Below are positions 42,623 to 53,161 of a stretch of 64,000 nucleotides of DNA, in pieces; within the stretch, counting starts at the first letter, position 1, and every line of letters starts with the position of its first letter. Position numbers and translations under genes: made by a program. The DNA lies in assembly GCF_039994875.1 (NCBI RefSeq), contig NZ_CP121196.1:4154001-4218000 (forward strand), read 5' to 3'. The notes beneath the pieces are model-generated. The model did no database searches. It was not told where the DNA came from and saw nothing but the letters and a program-made list of their open reading frames with translations. This DNA comes from Telmatobacter sp. DSM 110680 (GTDB lineage Bacteria; Acidobacteriota; Terriglobia; Terriglobales; Acidobacteriaceae).

Positions 42623-44446
42623 ATGACCCAGACACGAAGAGACTTTCTGGCAGTAAGCGCGCTTGGTGCGTTGGGAGCTGCGTTGCCGCTGGATGCGCAA
42701 GCTGGCCCGCAAACCCCTCAAAAACCCGCGAATCAAGAGACACCGGGAGCGCCGACGGCGTTTGGAACTTCGGCGCCGGTTGGTCCCGAAGTGAACGCGG
42801 GAACGTTTGCAGAGGCAGAAAAGCTGGTGCAGATCGAAATGAGTCCTGCTGACCGCGCCCAGGCTGCGGGCAACTGGCGTGAGGCGATGGCTCCGCTTTA
42901 TGAGCGGCGGACGGGACCACGGAAGGTTGCTCTGGAGGCCAGTGTGGCGCCCGCGACGATCTGGAATCCGATGCTGGCCGGGATTCAGCCGGGAAAATCA
43001 GGCCGTGGGGAAAACTTCTACATTCGCAGCGCCGATCAGCGAACTCCGCTGCCAGCAAACGATGCCGACATTGCGTTTTCGTCCGTTGCGCAGCTATCGC
43101 ATTGGATTCAGTCGCGGCAGATTACTTCGGAGAGGCTGACGCAGATATATATCGACCGGCTGGAACGGTTCGACAAGAAACTGCACTGTGTTATCACATT
43201 GACGCGGGATCATGCGCTGGAGCAGGCAAGGCGCGCGGACGCGGAGATTGCGACGGGTAAATATCGCGGGCCGTTGCACGGAATCCCGTGGGGCGCAAAG
43301 GACCTACTGGATACGGCAGGCATTCCGACTACGTACGGTGCTGAGCCGTATCGCGATCGAGTTCCCCAAAAAGATAGTGCGGTGGTGGAGCGGTTGAATG
43401 CGGCTGGCGCGGTGCTGGTGGCGAAACTTAGCCTCGGTGCGCTCGCGCTGAATGACATATGGTTTGGCGGTCAGACGATGAATCCGTGGCTGCTGGAAGA
43501 GGGCGCTTCTGGGTCTAGTGCAGGACCGGGTGCAGCGACGGCGGCGGGACTGGTTGGGTTTGCAATTGGCAGCGAAACCGGCGGCAGCATCGTGAGTCCA
43601 TCTATGCGTTGCGGGGTCACCGGCCTGCGGCCAACGTATGGACGCGTGGCGCGGACGGGAGCGATGACACTTTGCTGGTCACTCGACAAACTCGGGCCGA
43701 TGGCGCGGTATGTCGAAGATACGATTCTTGTGCTCACTGCCATTTCAGGTCCGGATGCGGGGGATGTGGCGAGCGTGCCGAGCACGCTGGCGTTTGATGC
43801 GAACGCAAAGGTTGCCGGACTGCGCGTCGGTTACTTCCCTGCCTGGATGAAGGAGGCGCCTGCCACGGACGTGGATCGTGCCGCGCTGGATGTGGTGAAG
43901 AAACTTGGGATGGAGTTAGTTGAGGTTTCAATTCCAGACTGGCCTTACGATTCCTTGAATTTGATTTTGTTTGCGGAGGGCGCTGCGGCTTTTGAGGAGT
44001 TGACGCTGGCGCACAAGGAAGCTGAACTGAAGGCGCAGGTTCCCGATGCATGGCCGAATACATTTCGACAGTCGCGTTTTCTGTCGGCGGTAGATTTCGT
44101 ACAGGCAGATCGCCTGCGTCGCAAGGTGACGGTAGAGATGGCGCGGGTGTTTTCGCAGGTCGACCTGCTGCTGGTTCCATCTCTGCGCGATGAAATGCTG
44201 GTGATCACGAACAACACCGGGCATCCGTCGCTTACATTGCGCGCTGATTTCGTTGAAGTTTCTGAAGCGCGCAGTGACTGGGCCCCAGACCCGCAACATC
44301 CGCTGCCAAAGTTTTCTCCGCCGCGACGAGTTCCGCATGGCGTTACGTTGATCGGACGGCTCTTTGATGAGGGGACGTTGTGTGAGGCGGGCATTGCGCT
44401 GGAGCGTGCGTTTGCAGTGGCTGTAGAGAGGCCTTCGGGGTTTTAG
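42623..44446 (+). CDS. Amidase-signature family hydrolase with Tat-type signal
   Basis: The 607-residue protein begins with TQTRRDFLAVSALGALGAAL, a twin-arginine signal, so it is likely folded before export. The amidase-signature triad is visible: Lys226 in GIPWGAKDLLDT, the cis-Ser in GASGSSAGPGAATAAG and the nucleophile Ser322 in SETGGSIVSP. Fold relatives include GatA and aryl-acylamidases; here it is an extracytoplasmic amidase of unknown substrate. AAGAGGAAC precedes ATG 42623, which starts the signal peptide at once. Convergent with the TetR gene, single-gene unit. Confidence 0.88.
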   Translation: MTQTRRDFLAVSALGALGAALPLDAQAGPQTPQKPANQETPGAPTAFGTSAPVGPEVNAGTFAEAEKLVQIEMSPADRAQAAGNWREAMAPLYERRTGPRKVALEASVAPATIWNPMLAGIQPGKSGRGENFYIRSADQRTPLPANDADIAFSSVAQLSHWIQSRQITSERLTQIYIDRLERFDKKLHCVITLTRDHALEQARRADAEIATGKYRGPLHGIPWGAKDLLDTAGIPTTYGAEPYRDRVPQKDSAVVERLNAAGAVLVAKLSLGALALNDIWFGGQTMNPWLLEEGASGSSAGPGAATAAGLVGFAIGSETGGSIVSPSMRCGVTGLRPTYGRVARTGAMTLCWSLDKLGPMARYVEDTILVLTAISGPDAGDVASVPSTLAFDANAKVAGLRVGYFPAWMKEAPATDVDRAALDVVKKLGMELVEVSIPDWPYDSLNLILFAEGAAAFEELTLAHKEAELKAQVPDAWPNTFRQSRFLSAVDFVQADRLRRKVTVEMARVFSQVDLLLVPSLRDEMLVITNNTGHPSLTLRADFVEVSEARSDWAPDPQHPLPKFSPPRRVPHGVTLIGRLFDEGTLCEAGIALERAFAVAVERPSGF

Positions 44447-44477
44447 ATGCCGCCATCTGTTTACTCAGAGATAAAAT

Positions 44478-44552
44478 GAAAAAAGCAGATTCTTCGCTCA
44501 CCACCCCCGAACTGAAATACGTTCGGGGCCCCGTTCGCTCAGAATGACACCG
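44478..44552. repeat. Dispersed-repeat-like segment with hairpin
   Basis: The segment runs from AAAAAAGCAGATTCTTCGC through a hairpin (CCCCGAAC at 44505-44512 and GTTCGGGG at 44521-44528) to GTTCGCTCAGAATGACACC. Its ends resemble the segment near 38446-38491. It lies between convergent genes. Confidence 0.4.
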
Positions 44553-44584
44553 CCAACATTTAAAGCGAATTTCAGTGCCGTAAT

Positions 44585-45247
44585 CTAGCTGATAGTTTTG
44601 GATCCTTTGGATTTTGACGCGCTTATCGATCTCTTAATTCCTGCTTTTTCTATGTGTTCTTTACGGGCCTGGCTGTAGGCGCGCCAGAACGCTTGCGCGG
44701 TCAGGGGGCCGAGGTCGGGCACGTTGGACGGGTGCTGCTGCTTGTGAAAGACGTGGGCGTAGAGCATGGGGCCGAGCAGCAATGCCATGGCGGCTTCGAG
44801 ATCGAGATTCTGCGGTAGAACCCCGCGTGCGATGCCGCGGCGCAAGATGCGCTTGAGACACTGGCGCGGCGGTTCCATGACGCGATGACGCCATGCCTTG
44901 CCGAATTCGGGATGAAGTGCCGAATACGCGATCAGCGAGGGCGTCATGCGATTGCGCGCAGCGTCGAATCTGTCAGGGGGTTTGCGCGTTAGAACAGTGG
45001 CGAGATCCTGCTGCAGGTCGCCTGTGTCCACGTCTTCCGGTTCGCGGTCGAGGCCGTTGACCATCAACATCACTTCGAGAAGCAGAGCTTCTTTGTCATT
45101 CCAGTGGTTGTAGATGGTTGCCTTGCTGACGCCGGAAGCCTGCGCGATGGAATCCATGCTGGTGGCCTCAATGCCGCGCTCGGCAAACAGTGCGAGCGCG
45201 GCGGTGAGGACCTTTTCGTGAGCTTCGATGCTGCGAGGGCGTACCAT
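44585..45247 (-). CDS. TetR-family transcriptional regulator
   Basis: The 220-residue protein has an N-terminal helix-turn-helix (FAERGIEATSMDSIAQASGV then SKATIYNHWNDKEALL) and a helical ligand-binding C-terminal domain (PSLIAYSALHPEFGKAWRHR). It is the last gene of an ATPase-permease-regulator operon, one base after the permease stop. A 15-base palindrome in the operon promoter (46826-46840) is a plausible autoregulatory operator. The ligand may be the compound exported by the ABC transporter. Basic C-terminal tail (KSKGSKTIS). Confidence 0.88.
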   Translation of the reverse strand: MVRPRSIEAHEKVLTAALALFAERGIEATSMDSIAQASGVSKATIYNHWNDKEALLLEVMLMVNGLDREPEDVDTGDLQQDLATVLTRKPPDRFDAARNRMTPSLIAYSALHPEFGKAWRHRVMEPPRQCLKRILRRGIARGVLPQNLDLEAAMALLLGPMLYAHVFHKQQHPSNVPDLGPLTAQAFWRAYSQARKEHIEKAGIKRSISASKSKGSKTIS

Positions 45248-45248
45248 G

Positions 45249-45998
45249 TCAGATTTCTATCTTTGAAAAACGCCAAGCCCCAAAAACGAGAAGGACGGCG
45301 CCTACACAGACGAGAACGGTTAAGTCAAGGCGTGGATCAAAAGCCGCATTGGATGCACCCAGCACATTTCGCATTCCGTCGATGCCGTACGACAAAGGAT
45401 CGGCGCGCGTAATGTACTTCAAGACGTTCTTTGTATCGCCGAGCGGAAACATCGCTCCGGACAGGAAGTAGATGGGCAGAACAAGGAAGTTCATGATGAG
45501 CTGAAATCCCTGCATGTCCTGTAGGCCCGATCCAATGGCCATGCCCAGGGCGGCAAAGAGGAGAGCGATCAGCACCATGAACCCGAGAGCGAGTGGAATG
45601 GCGGAGAGATGAGCGGGCCGGAAGCCGGCGATCAGACAGATGACCAAAACTAGCATGCCCTGGATGCATGCTACTGTAGCTCCGCCCAGGGTGCGGCCAA
45701 TCATGATCTGGATACGCGGCACAGGTGCGACCAGTGTTTCTTTGAGAAATCCAAACTGGCGATCCCAGAGAAGACCAAGACCTGAGAAGATCGACGAAAA
45801 CAAGACAGACATACCGATCACACCGGGCGCGATGAACTGAAAATAGTCGCCGTTGCCGGCGCGTTTGAAGACCGGCCCAAGTCCGAACCCAAGCACAAGC
45901 AGATACAGCATCGGCTGGCCGAGCGAAGCGATGATTTGCGCGCGCGAACGCGTATAACGTTTGAGCTCACGCAGCCAGAGAATGTAAATTGCACTCAT
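45249..45998 (-). CDS. ABC-2-type transporter permease (DrrB-like)
   Basis: The 249-residue protein has six predicted membrane segments and the ABC-2 permease layout (YILWLRELKRYTRSRAQIIA, LGPVFKRAGNGDYFQFIAPG, FGFLKETLVAPVPRIQIMIG, FLVLPIYFLSGAMFPLGDTK). It pairs with the ATPase directly upstream (GGAGGTAACCG ribosome site in the junction) to export a small hydrophobic molecule, as in DrrAB drug exporters. The substrate is unknown. The TetR gene follows after one base. Confidence 0.88.
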   Translation of the reverse strand: MSAIYILWLRELKRYTRSRAQIIASLGQPMLYLLVLGFGLGPVFKRAGNGDYFQFIAPGVIGMSVLFSSIFSGLGLLWDRQFGFLKETLVAPVPRIQIMIGRTLGGATVACIQGMLVLVICLIAGFRPAHLSAIPLALGFMVLIALLFAALGMAIGSGLQDMQGFQLIMNFLVLPIYFLSGAMFPLGDTKNVLKYITRADPLSYGIDGMRNVLGASNAAFDPRLDLTVLVCVGAVLLVFGAWRFSKIEI

Positions 45999-46001
45999 CG
46001 G

Positions 46002-46796
46002 TTACCTCCTTTGCTGTTGCCACATTTTTGCGAATTGACGCATCTGGTCGGCCGAACTGGCGCTTTCGTCGCGGATTGTCGAGCCTGTCAGTTTTAGAAA
46101 TGCGTCTTCGAGAGTTGCCGATCCAGTCTGTTCCTTAATTTCTTGGGGCGTGCCCTGGGTAACGAGTTTGCCGTGATCGATGACACCGATGCGATGCGCT
46201 ACGCGGTCGGCCTCATCCATGTAGTGAGTCGTGAGGAACACGGTGACATTTTCCGCCTCGTTAACCTTCTTGACATGGTTCCAGAGCTGATTGCGGCTCT
46301 GTGGATCGAGGCCGAGCGTTGGTTCATCAAGAAAGAGGATTTTGGGGGTATGCAGAAAGCCACGCGCAATTTCGAGACGGCGCTTCATACCGCCTGAGAA
46401 TTTCTTCACCTGATCTTTGCGGCGGTCCCATAACTCGAAGAGCTTGAGCAATTCTTCTGTCCGCTGGCGGCGAATCTTGTGCGGAACGTGATAGAGAACG
46501 CCGTGGATTTCCATGTTCTCGGCGGCTGTCAATTCGCCGTCAAGGCTTGGATCCTGAAAAACAATTCCGAAGCTTTGCCGCACGGCGTTTTGATGTGTCT
46601 GAGGATCGATACCGTCGAGCGTGATGTTGCCGCTGGTGGGGCGCAGCAGCGTGGTGAGCATTTTGATGGTCGTGGTCTTCCCTGCTCCGTTTGGACCGAG
46701 GAAAGCGAAGATTTCGCCTGCCGCCACGTCGAATGAGACATCGTTGACGGCGGTGAACGAGCCAAAGGTTTTGACGAGGTTTTGCACCCTGATCAT
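46002..46796 (-). CDS. ABC transporter ATP-binding protein (DrrA-like)
   Basis: The 264-residue protein carries Walker A GPNGAGKTTTIK, signature SGGMKRRLEIARG, Walker B ILFLDEPTLGLD and the switch histidine in VFLTTHYMDEADR. It is a DrrA-type ATPase driving the permease encoded next. GGAGGT is eight bases before the ATG at 46796. The promoter region just upstream includes a TetR-type palindrome, so expression is probably held off by the operon's own regulator until an inducer binds. Confidence 0.92.
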   Translation of the reverse strand: MIRVQNLVKTFGSFTAVNDVSFDVAAGEIFAFLGPNGAGKTTTIKMLTTLLRPTSGNITLDGIDPQTHQNAVRQSFGIVFQDPSLDGELTAAENMEIHGVLYHVPHKIRRQRTEELLKLFELWDRRKDQVKKFSGGMKRRLEIARGFLHTPKILFLDEPTLGLDPQSRNQLWNHVKKVNEAENVTVFLTTHYMDEADRVAHRIGVIDHGKLVTQGTPQEIKEQTGSATLEDAFLKLTGSTIRDESASSADQMRQFAKMWQQQRR

Positions 46797-46825
46797 TGCG
46801 AGGACCTCCGGGGACGAGATTCAAT

Positions 46826-46852
46826 ACTGAACGGTTCAGTTCAGTTTGTCAA
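46826..46852 (-). promoter_or_regulatory. Promoter with TetR-type operator
   Basis: ACTGAACGGTTCAGT (46826-46840) is a perfect 15-base palindrome. On the minus strand it lies downstream of TTGACA (46852-46847), a perfect -35, so a bound dimer would cover the spacer and -10. It controls the DrrAB-like/TetR operon. Confidence 0.7.
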
Positions 46853-47027
46853 GCTTTGAGCAATCAACCTTTCAAGAGGAACGAAAATGAACAAAAACCA
46901 AACATCTAATTTGATGGCGGCGCCCGGTGCCATTGCGTCCGTCGGAACACCAGAGCGAAACCTATGAAACGGCGAGCAACTCTACGATCCGCCCACCCGA
47001 GTCCAGCGGAGGGCCGCTCTAGAAGCA

Positions 47028-47067
47028 AGTCGCCGACATTGAATAGAGATGTTGGCGACTCGCTCTT
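47028..47067. terminator. Terminator-like hairpin between the ABC operon promoter and the giant gene
   Basis: AGTCGCCGACAT and ATGTTGGCGACT form a 12-base stem with one G-U pair around an 9-base loop, followed by CGCTCTTTT on the plus strand. It lies just past the stop of the giant leftward gene. Confidence 0.5.
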
Positions 47068-47086
47068 TTGACTTATCCGGAAGAGG

Positions 47087-50000
47087 TTACTGCACCACCA
47101 ATGTGAGTTGCTCGGTCGAACTGGCTGCCCCGGCGGTTGCAGTAACCGTCAGGGTGTAGGTTCCCGGTGCCGTGTCATGCGTGGTTGGAGGCGGATTGGA
47201 GGTTGAGCCCCCACCGCTGCCACAGCCGCCTGCAAGGCTGGCGATCATTGCCGCGCCCAGCGCGACCAGCAGGCCGGCGCGCATGGCGCGGCGACGAGTG
47301 ATCCAAAGCAGAGGGAGTGCCGGAATCAGGAACCAACCTATACCTGCGACAACCGCGCCACTGCGTTCTGATCTACCGCGTCCCGGCAGCAAAAGGCTTG
47401 ACTGGCTCGTAGTTGCCGTCGTGACCGTAACCTTCACGGTTGCGGTTTGTCCTGCCGTGATCGAGGTAGAAGCGGGACTCGGCGTGCACGTGGCATAGGC
47501 CGGGGCTCCGGCGCAGGCGAGCGTGACAGTGCCCGCGTAGCCATTTGAGCTAAGAACGAGATTGTATGTTGCCGTTGATCCAGCGGCGACTGAAGCTGAG
47601 TTTCCGCCAGTGGCCGAAGGCGCTACGCTGATCGGCGAAGTACCGGCGCCGCTCAATGCAACGGTTTGCGGACCTGCCGTGGCGTTATCCGAGATCGTGA
47701 GTTGACCACCTCGACTGCCCGACGCGGTGGGCGTAAATGTAACATTGACGCTGCAGGCTGCGCCCGCCGCGATGCTGGCACCGCAATTGTTGGTCTCTGC
47801 AAAATCTCCCTGGGCGGTGATACTCGAGATCGTAAGCGCTCCAGTTCCTGTGTTGGTAAGCGTGACCGTTTGCGCTGCGCTTGTAATCTGCAGTCCCTGC
47901 GCGGCGAAGGTCAGGCTGGCCGGCGTGACCGAAGCGGAATATGTATATGCGGAGGCAGCACCTGTTCCACTAAGGCTAACGGTCTGCGATCCAGCTGTCG
48001 CGTTGTCACTAATGGTGAGCTGACCGGTGCGGTTGCCCGTGGCAGTGGGTGTAAAGGTGACGGTGACCGCGCACGAAGAACCGGAGGGCAGCGAGCTACC
48101 GCAGTTGTTTGTCTCGGCAAAATCTCCAGTAGCCGCGATGCGCGAAATTGTGAGCGCTCCTGTTCCGGTATTGGTAAGCGTCACAGCCTGAGAACCGCTG
48201 GCGATCCCGACAGATTGGGAGGCGAAGGTCAGGTTGGCCGGAGTAGCTGTTGCGGAATACGTAGTTGCGGCGGCTACGCCGGTGCCATCGAGCGGAACGA
48301 TCTGATTCCCAGAGGGTGCATCGTCGTAGATCGTAAGCTGGCCGGTTTCGTAAGCCGTAGTACTGGGGGTGAAAGTCACGCCGATCGCACACGAAGATCC
48401 AGCCGCAAGCGCTGTTGGGCAATTGTTGGTCTGTGCGAAGTCGGTGCTCATCGTAAAGTCGCCCGCATAGGCACTGATACTGCTGATATTCAACGGCACC
48501 GAACTACTGTTCTTGAGAGTGACGGTGCTCGCGGCGCTCCTGGTTCCTTTTGTTAGCGAACCGAAGCTGAGACTTGAAGGCGTAACCGTAACTGTGGGTG
48601 GGGTCGTGGATGAATTTGTCAGGCTGGTCTGAACGAAGATCAGCTCGTTCCCCTGGTTGATAACGACACCTTTCACTCCAAAGCGCTGCACATCAATGGT
48701 GTAGCCATACTCCTGGAACGAGATACTTCCAATGGTGGACTTAGAGGCCAAGTCTACGACTGTGAGCTTTAAGGCTCCGTAATACTGACTGTAAGAGCTA
48801 CCGCCAAAGAAGATACGGGAGTTCGCTCGATCGAGCGCGAAGCCTCCACCGCTTCCCTGCGGGTAGGTGTACTTCACGGTCAGCGTGGCTGGGTCGATGA
48901 CCTGACCGTTGGCCACGTAGAGTAAAGTTCCGTCGCTTGCAAGTGTGGCGCCTCCCGCTGAAGCGCCAAATGAACTCACGGCGGTATGCGTAATTCCAGT
49001 CGACGAGATCGAGTAGGACGAGACGTCAGGCGGGCTCTGATTGAATTCAGTGGAGAAGATAGTGCCTGGATCATTCACAAAGGCAAAGCTGTTTGCGGTA
49101 AGCTGCGTGCCTTCGGCCACGACTGGGCGCATCGTCGAATCGTCGTAAATAACAGCTCCGCCACCGCAGGGACTGACATTGATGTAGCAGAGTCCCACAA
49201 TCCACGTGTGCGGTTTGCCCGGAACGACCGCAAGGGCAGATGCTTCGATTCCGTAGGACGAGAGGAAAGTATCGGATGTTGGCGGAAGCTGAACAGTGAA
49301 GTTGACCTTTCCAGATGGCAGAGCAATTTGTGATACGGACTGGAGATCATCCTGCCCAACGTACAAGAGGGTTCCATCATCAGAGAGCGCAAGAACATCT
49401 GGTTTTCCGCCAGTGAGAAGCGTACCGGTGATCTGCATCGCGACAGGATCGATGATCACCACGCTGTTGGCGTTCTGGGACGAGGTGCTGGAGATGCTGG
49501 CATAAAGTTGCGATGTGGCCGGATCGTAAACCGTGTGGAGGACCTGGAGGTTCTGCATGCGGCCGTAGACGACGGCCTGGAACGCATTGCTGGTGCCACC
49601 TCCCGGCGCGGGAGTGCGGACGGTTACAGATGATTCACCAATCTGGGCGAGATCGGCCGCTGTGAGTTGAGCAGCCAGATAGCCCTCGCTTCCGTAGTAG
49701 GTAGTCTTCGCGACTCCATTCCAATAGACGACGGAGTTTGGAAAGAAGCCGGTACCAATAATCCCCACCTGTCCCACGCCGGAGGTAATCTGAGCGATCG
49801 CCGGGATAGCAGTGATCACCGGCACGGGCGCAGTGGTAAGTCCGTTTCCAGTGAGCTGAATCGCCTGCGTGGGAGGAGTGAGGTTGTCCTGAAGAATCAG
49901 CGATCCGATGCGCGTTCCCGCGCCAGTAGGGCTGAAATTCATTGTGATTTGACAATTTCCGCGAGCAGGTACGGGAGATGTGCATGTGTTCTGCGTAATC

Positions 50001-51243
50001 TGAAAATCGCCGGTTACGGTTGCACTCGATAAGACGAACGGAGCACTGCCGGAGTTAGTAACTGCAAGCACGCCGAGTGAGCCGGTTTCTCCGACCAACA
50101 GATCGCTGAAGGTGATCGAGCTTGGAAAATAAACCGAGGGGACTCCTCCCGCGCCAGTGAAGGAGGCAACTTGGGGCGAGATAGCCATGTTGCCTGCGAT
50201 GGTCAGTGTGCCGTCGGTCTCGCCAACCGCTGTGGGCGTGTAGGTGACTTGAACCTTGCAGGCTGAACCTGGAGCAATCGCACTGCAGTTGTTGGTTGCG
50301 GTATACAGCGAACTTGAGGACTGAACGCTCGACAAGGTCAGGGCAGCGTTGCCGCAGTTTGTAAGATTCAGAGAAGCCTGTGACGAAGTGCCAACCGGGA
50401 TCGTACCGAATGCCAGGGTTGTTGAATCGAAACACAAGGACGGCGCTGGAACTGACACATCTATATTTGCGATGAACTGATAATTGAGAACCGTGTAGGC
50501 GGTCTGCGGTGACGGAGCCACCGGCTGGTAGACACCCGGTGTAGTCGGGAACAGTTTCGACTGAATGCCGCCGGCAATGAGCAGACGGTCGTCGGGATCG
50601 ACGGTAAGCGCATTGAAACTCGCGCTGCTGTCAATTGCGCCGAGATAGCTGCTGAACTGCAAGCTACTCAGATCCCCGGTGAAGCGTGCCAACATGAGTG
50701 AACTGTTGATCGCAGGAAGACCCATCGAATTGTAGACAGAAACGAGAGGATTCTTGAGCGGCAGGTTTGCTGCGCCCGTAATTCCGCCCACCGCGACGTT
50801 CCCAATGCTGTCCACGCGAATGTCGCGCAGAACGGTGGACGCTCCGTAGTAGCCGGTTGACGAGGTGGTGATTCCGTTGAAATAAGTAGCAGCGAGTGCC
50901 TGCGTGCCATTGTTGTTCAGCTTGAAAATGAACCCATCCCAGCAGTCGCACGTCGCGATGCTGCCAAACGTTGGTTGGAAGGCGTTGGACTGAGCGGGGA
51001 GGTTGGTTTCTTGGGTCATCCCGCTGGTGTAGACATTATTTGAAGTATCGAGCGCAAGGCCTTCGACTGCATCCGTGCCAGGAAGGTATGTCGAGAAGAC
51101 AAGGGCGCTTCCCGCCGCATTCAGTTTGAGAACGTAGCCAGAGATGCCGGTCACGGCATTAGGGAATGCGCGCTGGAGCACTCCGCTGGTCACTGGAAGG
51201 ACGTTCCCGGTTGTACCCCCGATGACCACTTCGCCATTCGTGT
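47087..51243 (-). CDS. C-terminal part of giant exported repeat protein (after frameshift)
   Basis: This frame of about 1380 residues continues the protein encoded at 51244-52656 after an apparent one-base loss. It begins with the end of a propeller-like SBBP repeat (NTNGEVVIGGTTGN), then has more such repeats, a central seven-bladed-propeller-like part (PVLALSDDGTLLYVGQDD-type) and then about five choice-of-anchor-D/ASH-type domains, each with LTFASQ...NNCG...CAVTVTFTPTA...GQLTISDNA and about 105 residues long. The end is unusual: a membrane segment (AGIGWFLIPALPLLWITRRR and a second one) then GGCGSGGGS and a last Ig-like strand (GTYTLTVTATAG). Probably cell-surface or secreted. Without its start it may be untranslated if the shift is real. 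Confidence 0.75.
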
Positions 51244-51250
51244 TACGGCT
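51240..51250 (-). other. Probable frameshift site
   Basis: On the minus strand GCC GTA is followed by ACACGAAT. Continuing in the upstream frame gives TRMAKWSSG and a stop soon after, whereas the next frame gives TNGEVVIGG, which is the standard SBBP repeat ending. One inserted base after GTA restores GLAV-x-TNGEVVIGG. It is either a real mutation or a sequencing error. Confidence 0.7.
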
Positions 51251-52656
51251 AAGCCACCGAGGTCGATGCGGTGACCAGTCCCAAGGTTCTGCTGCTGTGG
51301 TAACTCAGGAATGGTCGCGCCGTAAAGAATGGTCCCATCCTTGCCGGCTTTGAGCACGAAAAGCGTCGGATCTGCTGGATAAGCAGCGGGAAGGCCGCCA
51401 TATGCGCCAGGAGTATACGGGTAGGTCGGATCTTCCGTCGTCCCCGACATGTAGACGTTGCCGTTCGGATCGAAGACGACGCGATTCTGCCGAGGATTGT
51501 AGTCATCGTAGGCGCCGTCTGTGCTTCCGACGTAGCCGGAGTAACGCAGACTAGACCCATCAGCGGTCAACGATGCGAGGAAATTGTATGTAGTGGTGAA
51601 GGTACTGATGGTGCTAGATAGCTTCCCTGCAGCAGGAAAATCTCTAGAACTTGAAATGCCACTCACCGCGACGTTGCCACTCGTATCGACTGCGATTGAC
51701 TGGCCTTGATCGCTATTCGTACCGCCAAGATAAGTTGAGAACAGAAGCGTGTGCAGCGTGGGGTCGAGTTTGGCGACAAAGGCGTCGGGGGCTGATGCCA
51801 ATTGCGACTGTTTCGCGCTTGCTGTTGGGAAATCGGTCGAAGAGGTCCAGCCTGTAACGTACACGTTGCCACTCGGATCGGTTGCAATGTCGGTAATGAC
51901 GTCCTGAGTTGTTCCGTCTAAGTAGGTGGCAAACTGAAGCACTGGATCGATGGTCAGAGGCTGAGCGGGATCATATCTGCCTACGCGGAAACCTACGGTG
52001 TGAGGTCCCTTCTTAACGAACGAAGTTGCGACCGGGACCTTGCCGCTTCGTGTGTCCTGCCACGCCTGCGGCGGATCGAAAGTGATTGGATGATCCCCGT
52101 TTCCGACAAGTAATTGGCCAGCCGGGTTGATACGTACGGATTCTTTGGCGCCGAAGCCAAAGGCTATGCCGCGGGGATCGGCATAAGGGGCGATAAGGAA
52201 ATCGTGCTCCAGTTGCGCCCTATTGTCCTGACCGTGAAAAGCAAGGTCGATGCCGGGGTAGAGATTTCTGTACTTTATTTCTCCATAGGTGGCTATCCCG
52301 CGGATCCACTTAGTGTGGTCGGACCCGAGCAAGTAATTAGCATGTCCGGGCAGCATGGCAATGCCGTTCAGTTCGCGAGTTTCTGAAGCTTTGTCGAAAC
52401 GCATCTGGATCAAGCGAGATCCGCCTTTTACAGACGGTATGAGGAAATCAGGCCCTGAAAGAGAAAACAGTCCTTGTACTCCCTGGTGGCGCGAGACAAA
52501 GCGGTACTGGGTGGCCACCTGGCCGTTGTTAGCCTCGAATGTGAGTGGAATCGATATCCGCGTTTTGTGCGCGGCCCTATCCGCGATCGAAGCAACAGGG
52601 AAACACAAGGCAAGACAGACAAGAATGCCGGAAAGGCAAAGACCTGAGAGTTTCAT
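51244..52656 (-). CDS. N-terminal part of giant exported SBBP/beta-propeller protein (before frameshift)
   Basis: From ATG 52656 (signal peptide KLSGLCLSGILVCLALCF to IADRA) the frame runs about 470 residues to the frameshift and would end at a stop at 51190 if read on. Residues 30-230 form the domain that regularly precedes SBBP repeats (FEANNGQVATQYRFVSRHQG, LGSDHTKWIRGIATYGEIKY, LYPGIDLAFHG). Then come four repeats of the type DPSGNVYVTGWTSSTDFP. This is the family of large surface beta-propeller proteins. Truncated by the shift, it would lack the choice-of-anchor-D region. Confidence 0.75.
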
Positions 52657-53161
52657 ATAGTGAGCGGAGACCTGACGGAATTGTATTCCGATAGCGGTGA
52701 AGCGGTTAGTAACACTTTTGTGTGCGGGCCACCATTCGCCCCTTCGGGCGTTAATCGAATGGGTGCAGGTATGTTGAGGGCGATTCGGAAGGCACGAGTT
52801 GAGCAATTGCGACGCGGAGAGCTGATCGACGTGGAGAGGTTCGAGACGAAATCAGTTCGGCTGAGCTTCTGAAAATTGGCCAGCTTCTGCTGAAACATGG
52901 CCGGGATTATAGCTTGATTCGTCGTAGACATTCTGTGATTTGGATCGCCATGAACTCATCAAAATCGCAATAAGTGTGCCACCTTCGGATTTGCTCGCCA
53001 GCTAGTTTCGGTGAAGTGCACTTTGGAATGACCCAAGGCGGTCATAGCGAGAGTTTTCTTCTATGTGGTAGACTCGCCCGCAAATAATGAATTCAATCTT
53101 TCCTGCTGTGGAAAGCGTCTCCAGGGGCTCGTGTGACTGGTGGCGGGAAGTGTTGACTGCA
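52657..53161. other. Divergent intergenic region before two giant secreted genes
   Basis: This 505-base stretch lies between the divergent SBBP-protein and S53-peptidase genes. It should hold both promoters. Short open frames exist but none has a ribosome site or recognisable product. I see no clear operator or repeat. Confidence 0.5.

Noticed and set aside
47666..48556. 296-codon open frame on the plus strand
   Set aside because: It lies opposite the choice-of-anchor-D repeats; its repetitive Arg/Gly content mirrors those repeats.
52660..52872. 70-codon plus-strand frame in the divergent gap
   Set aside because: It begins within the leader of the opposite gene and has neither ribosome site nor family features.
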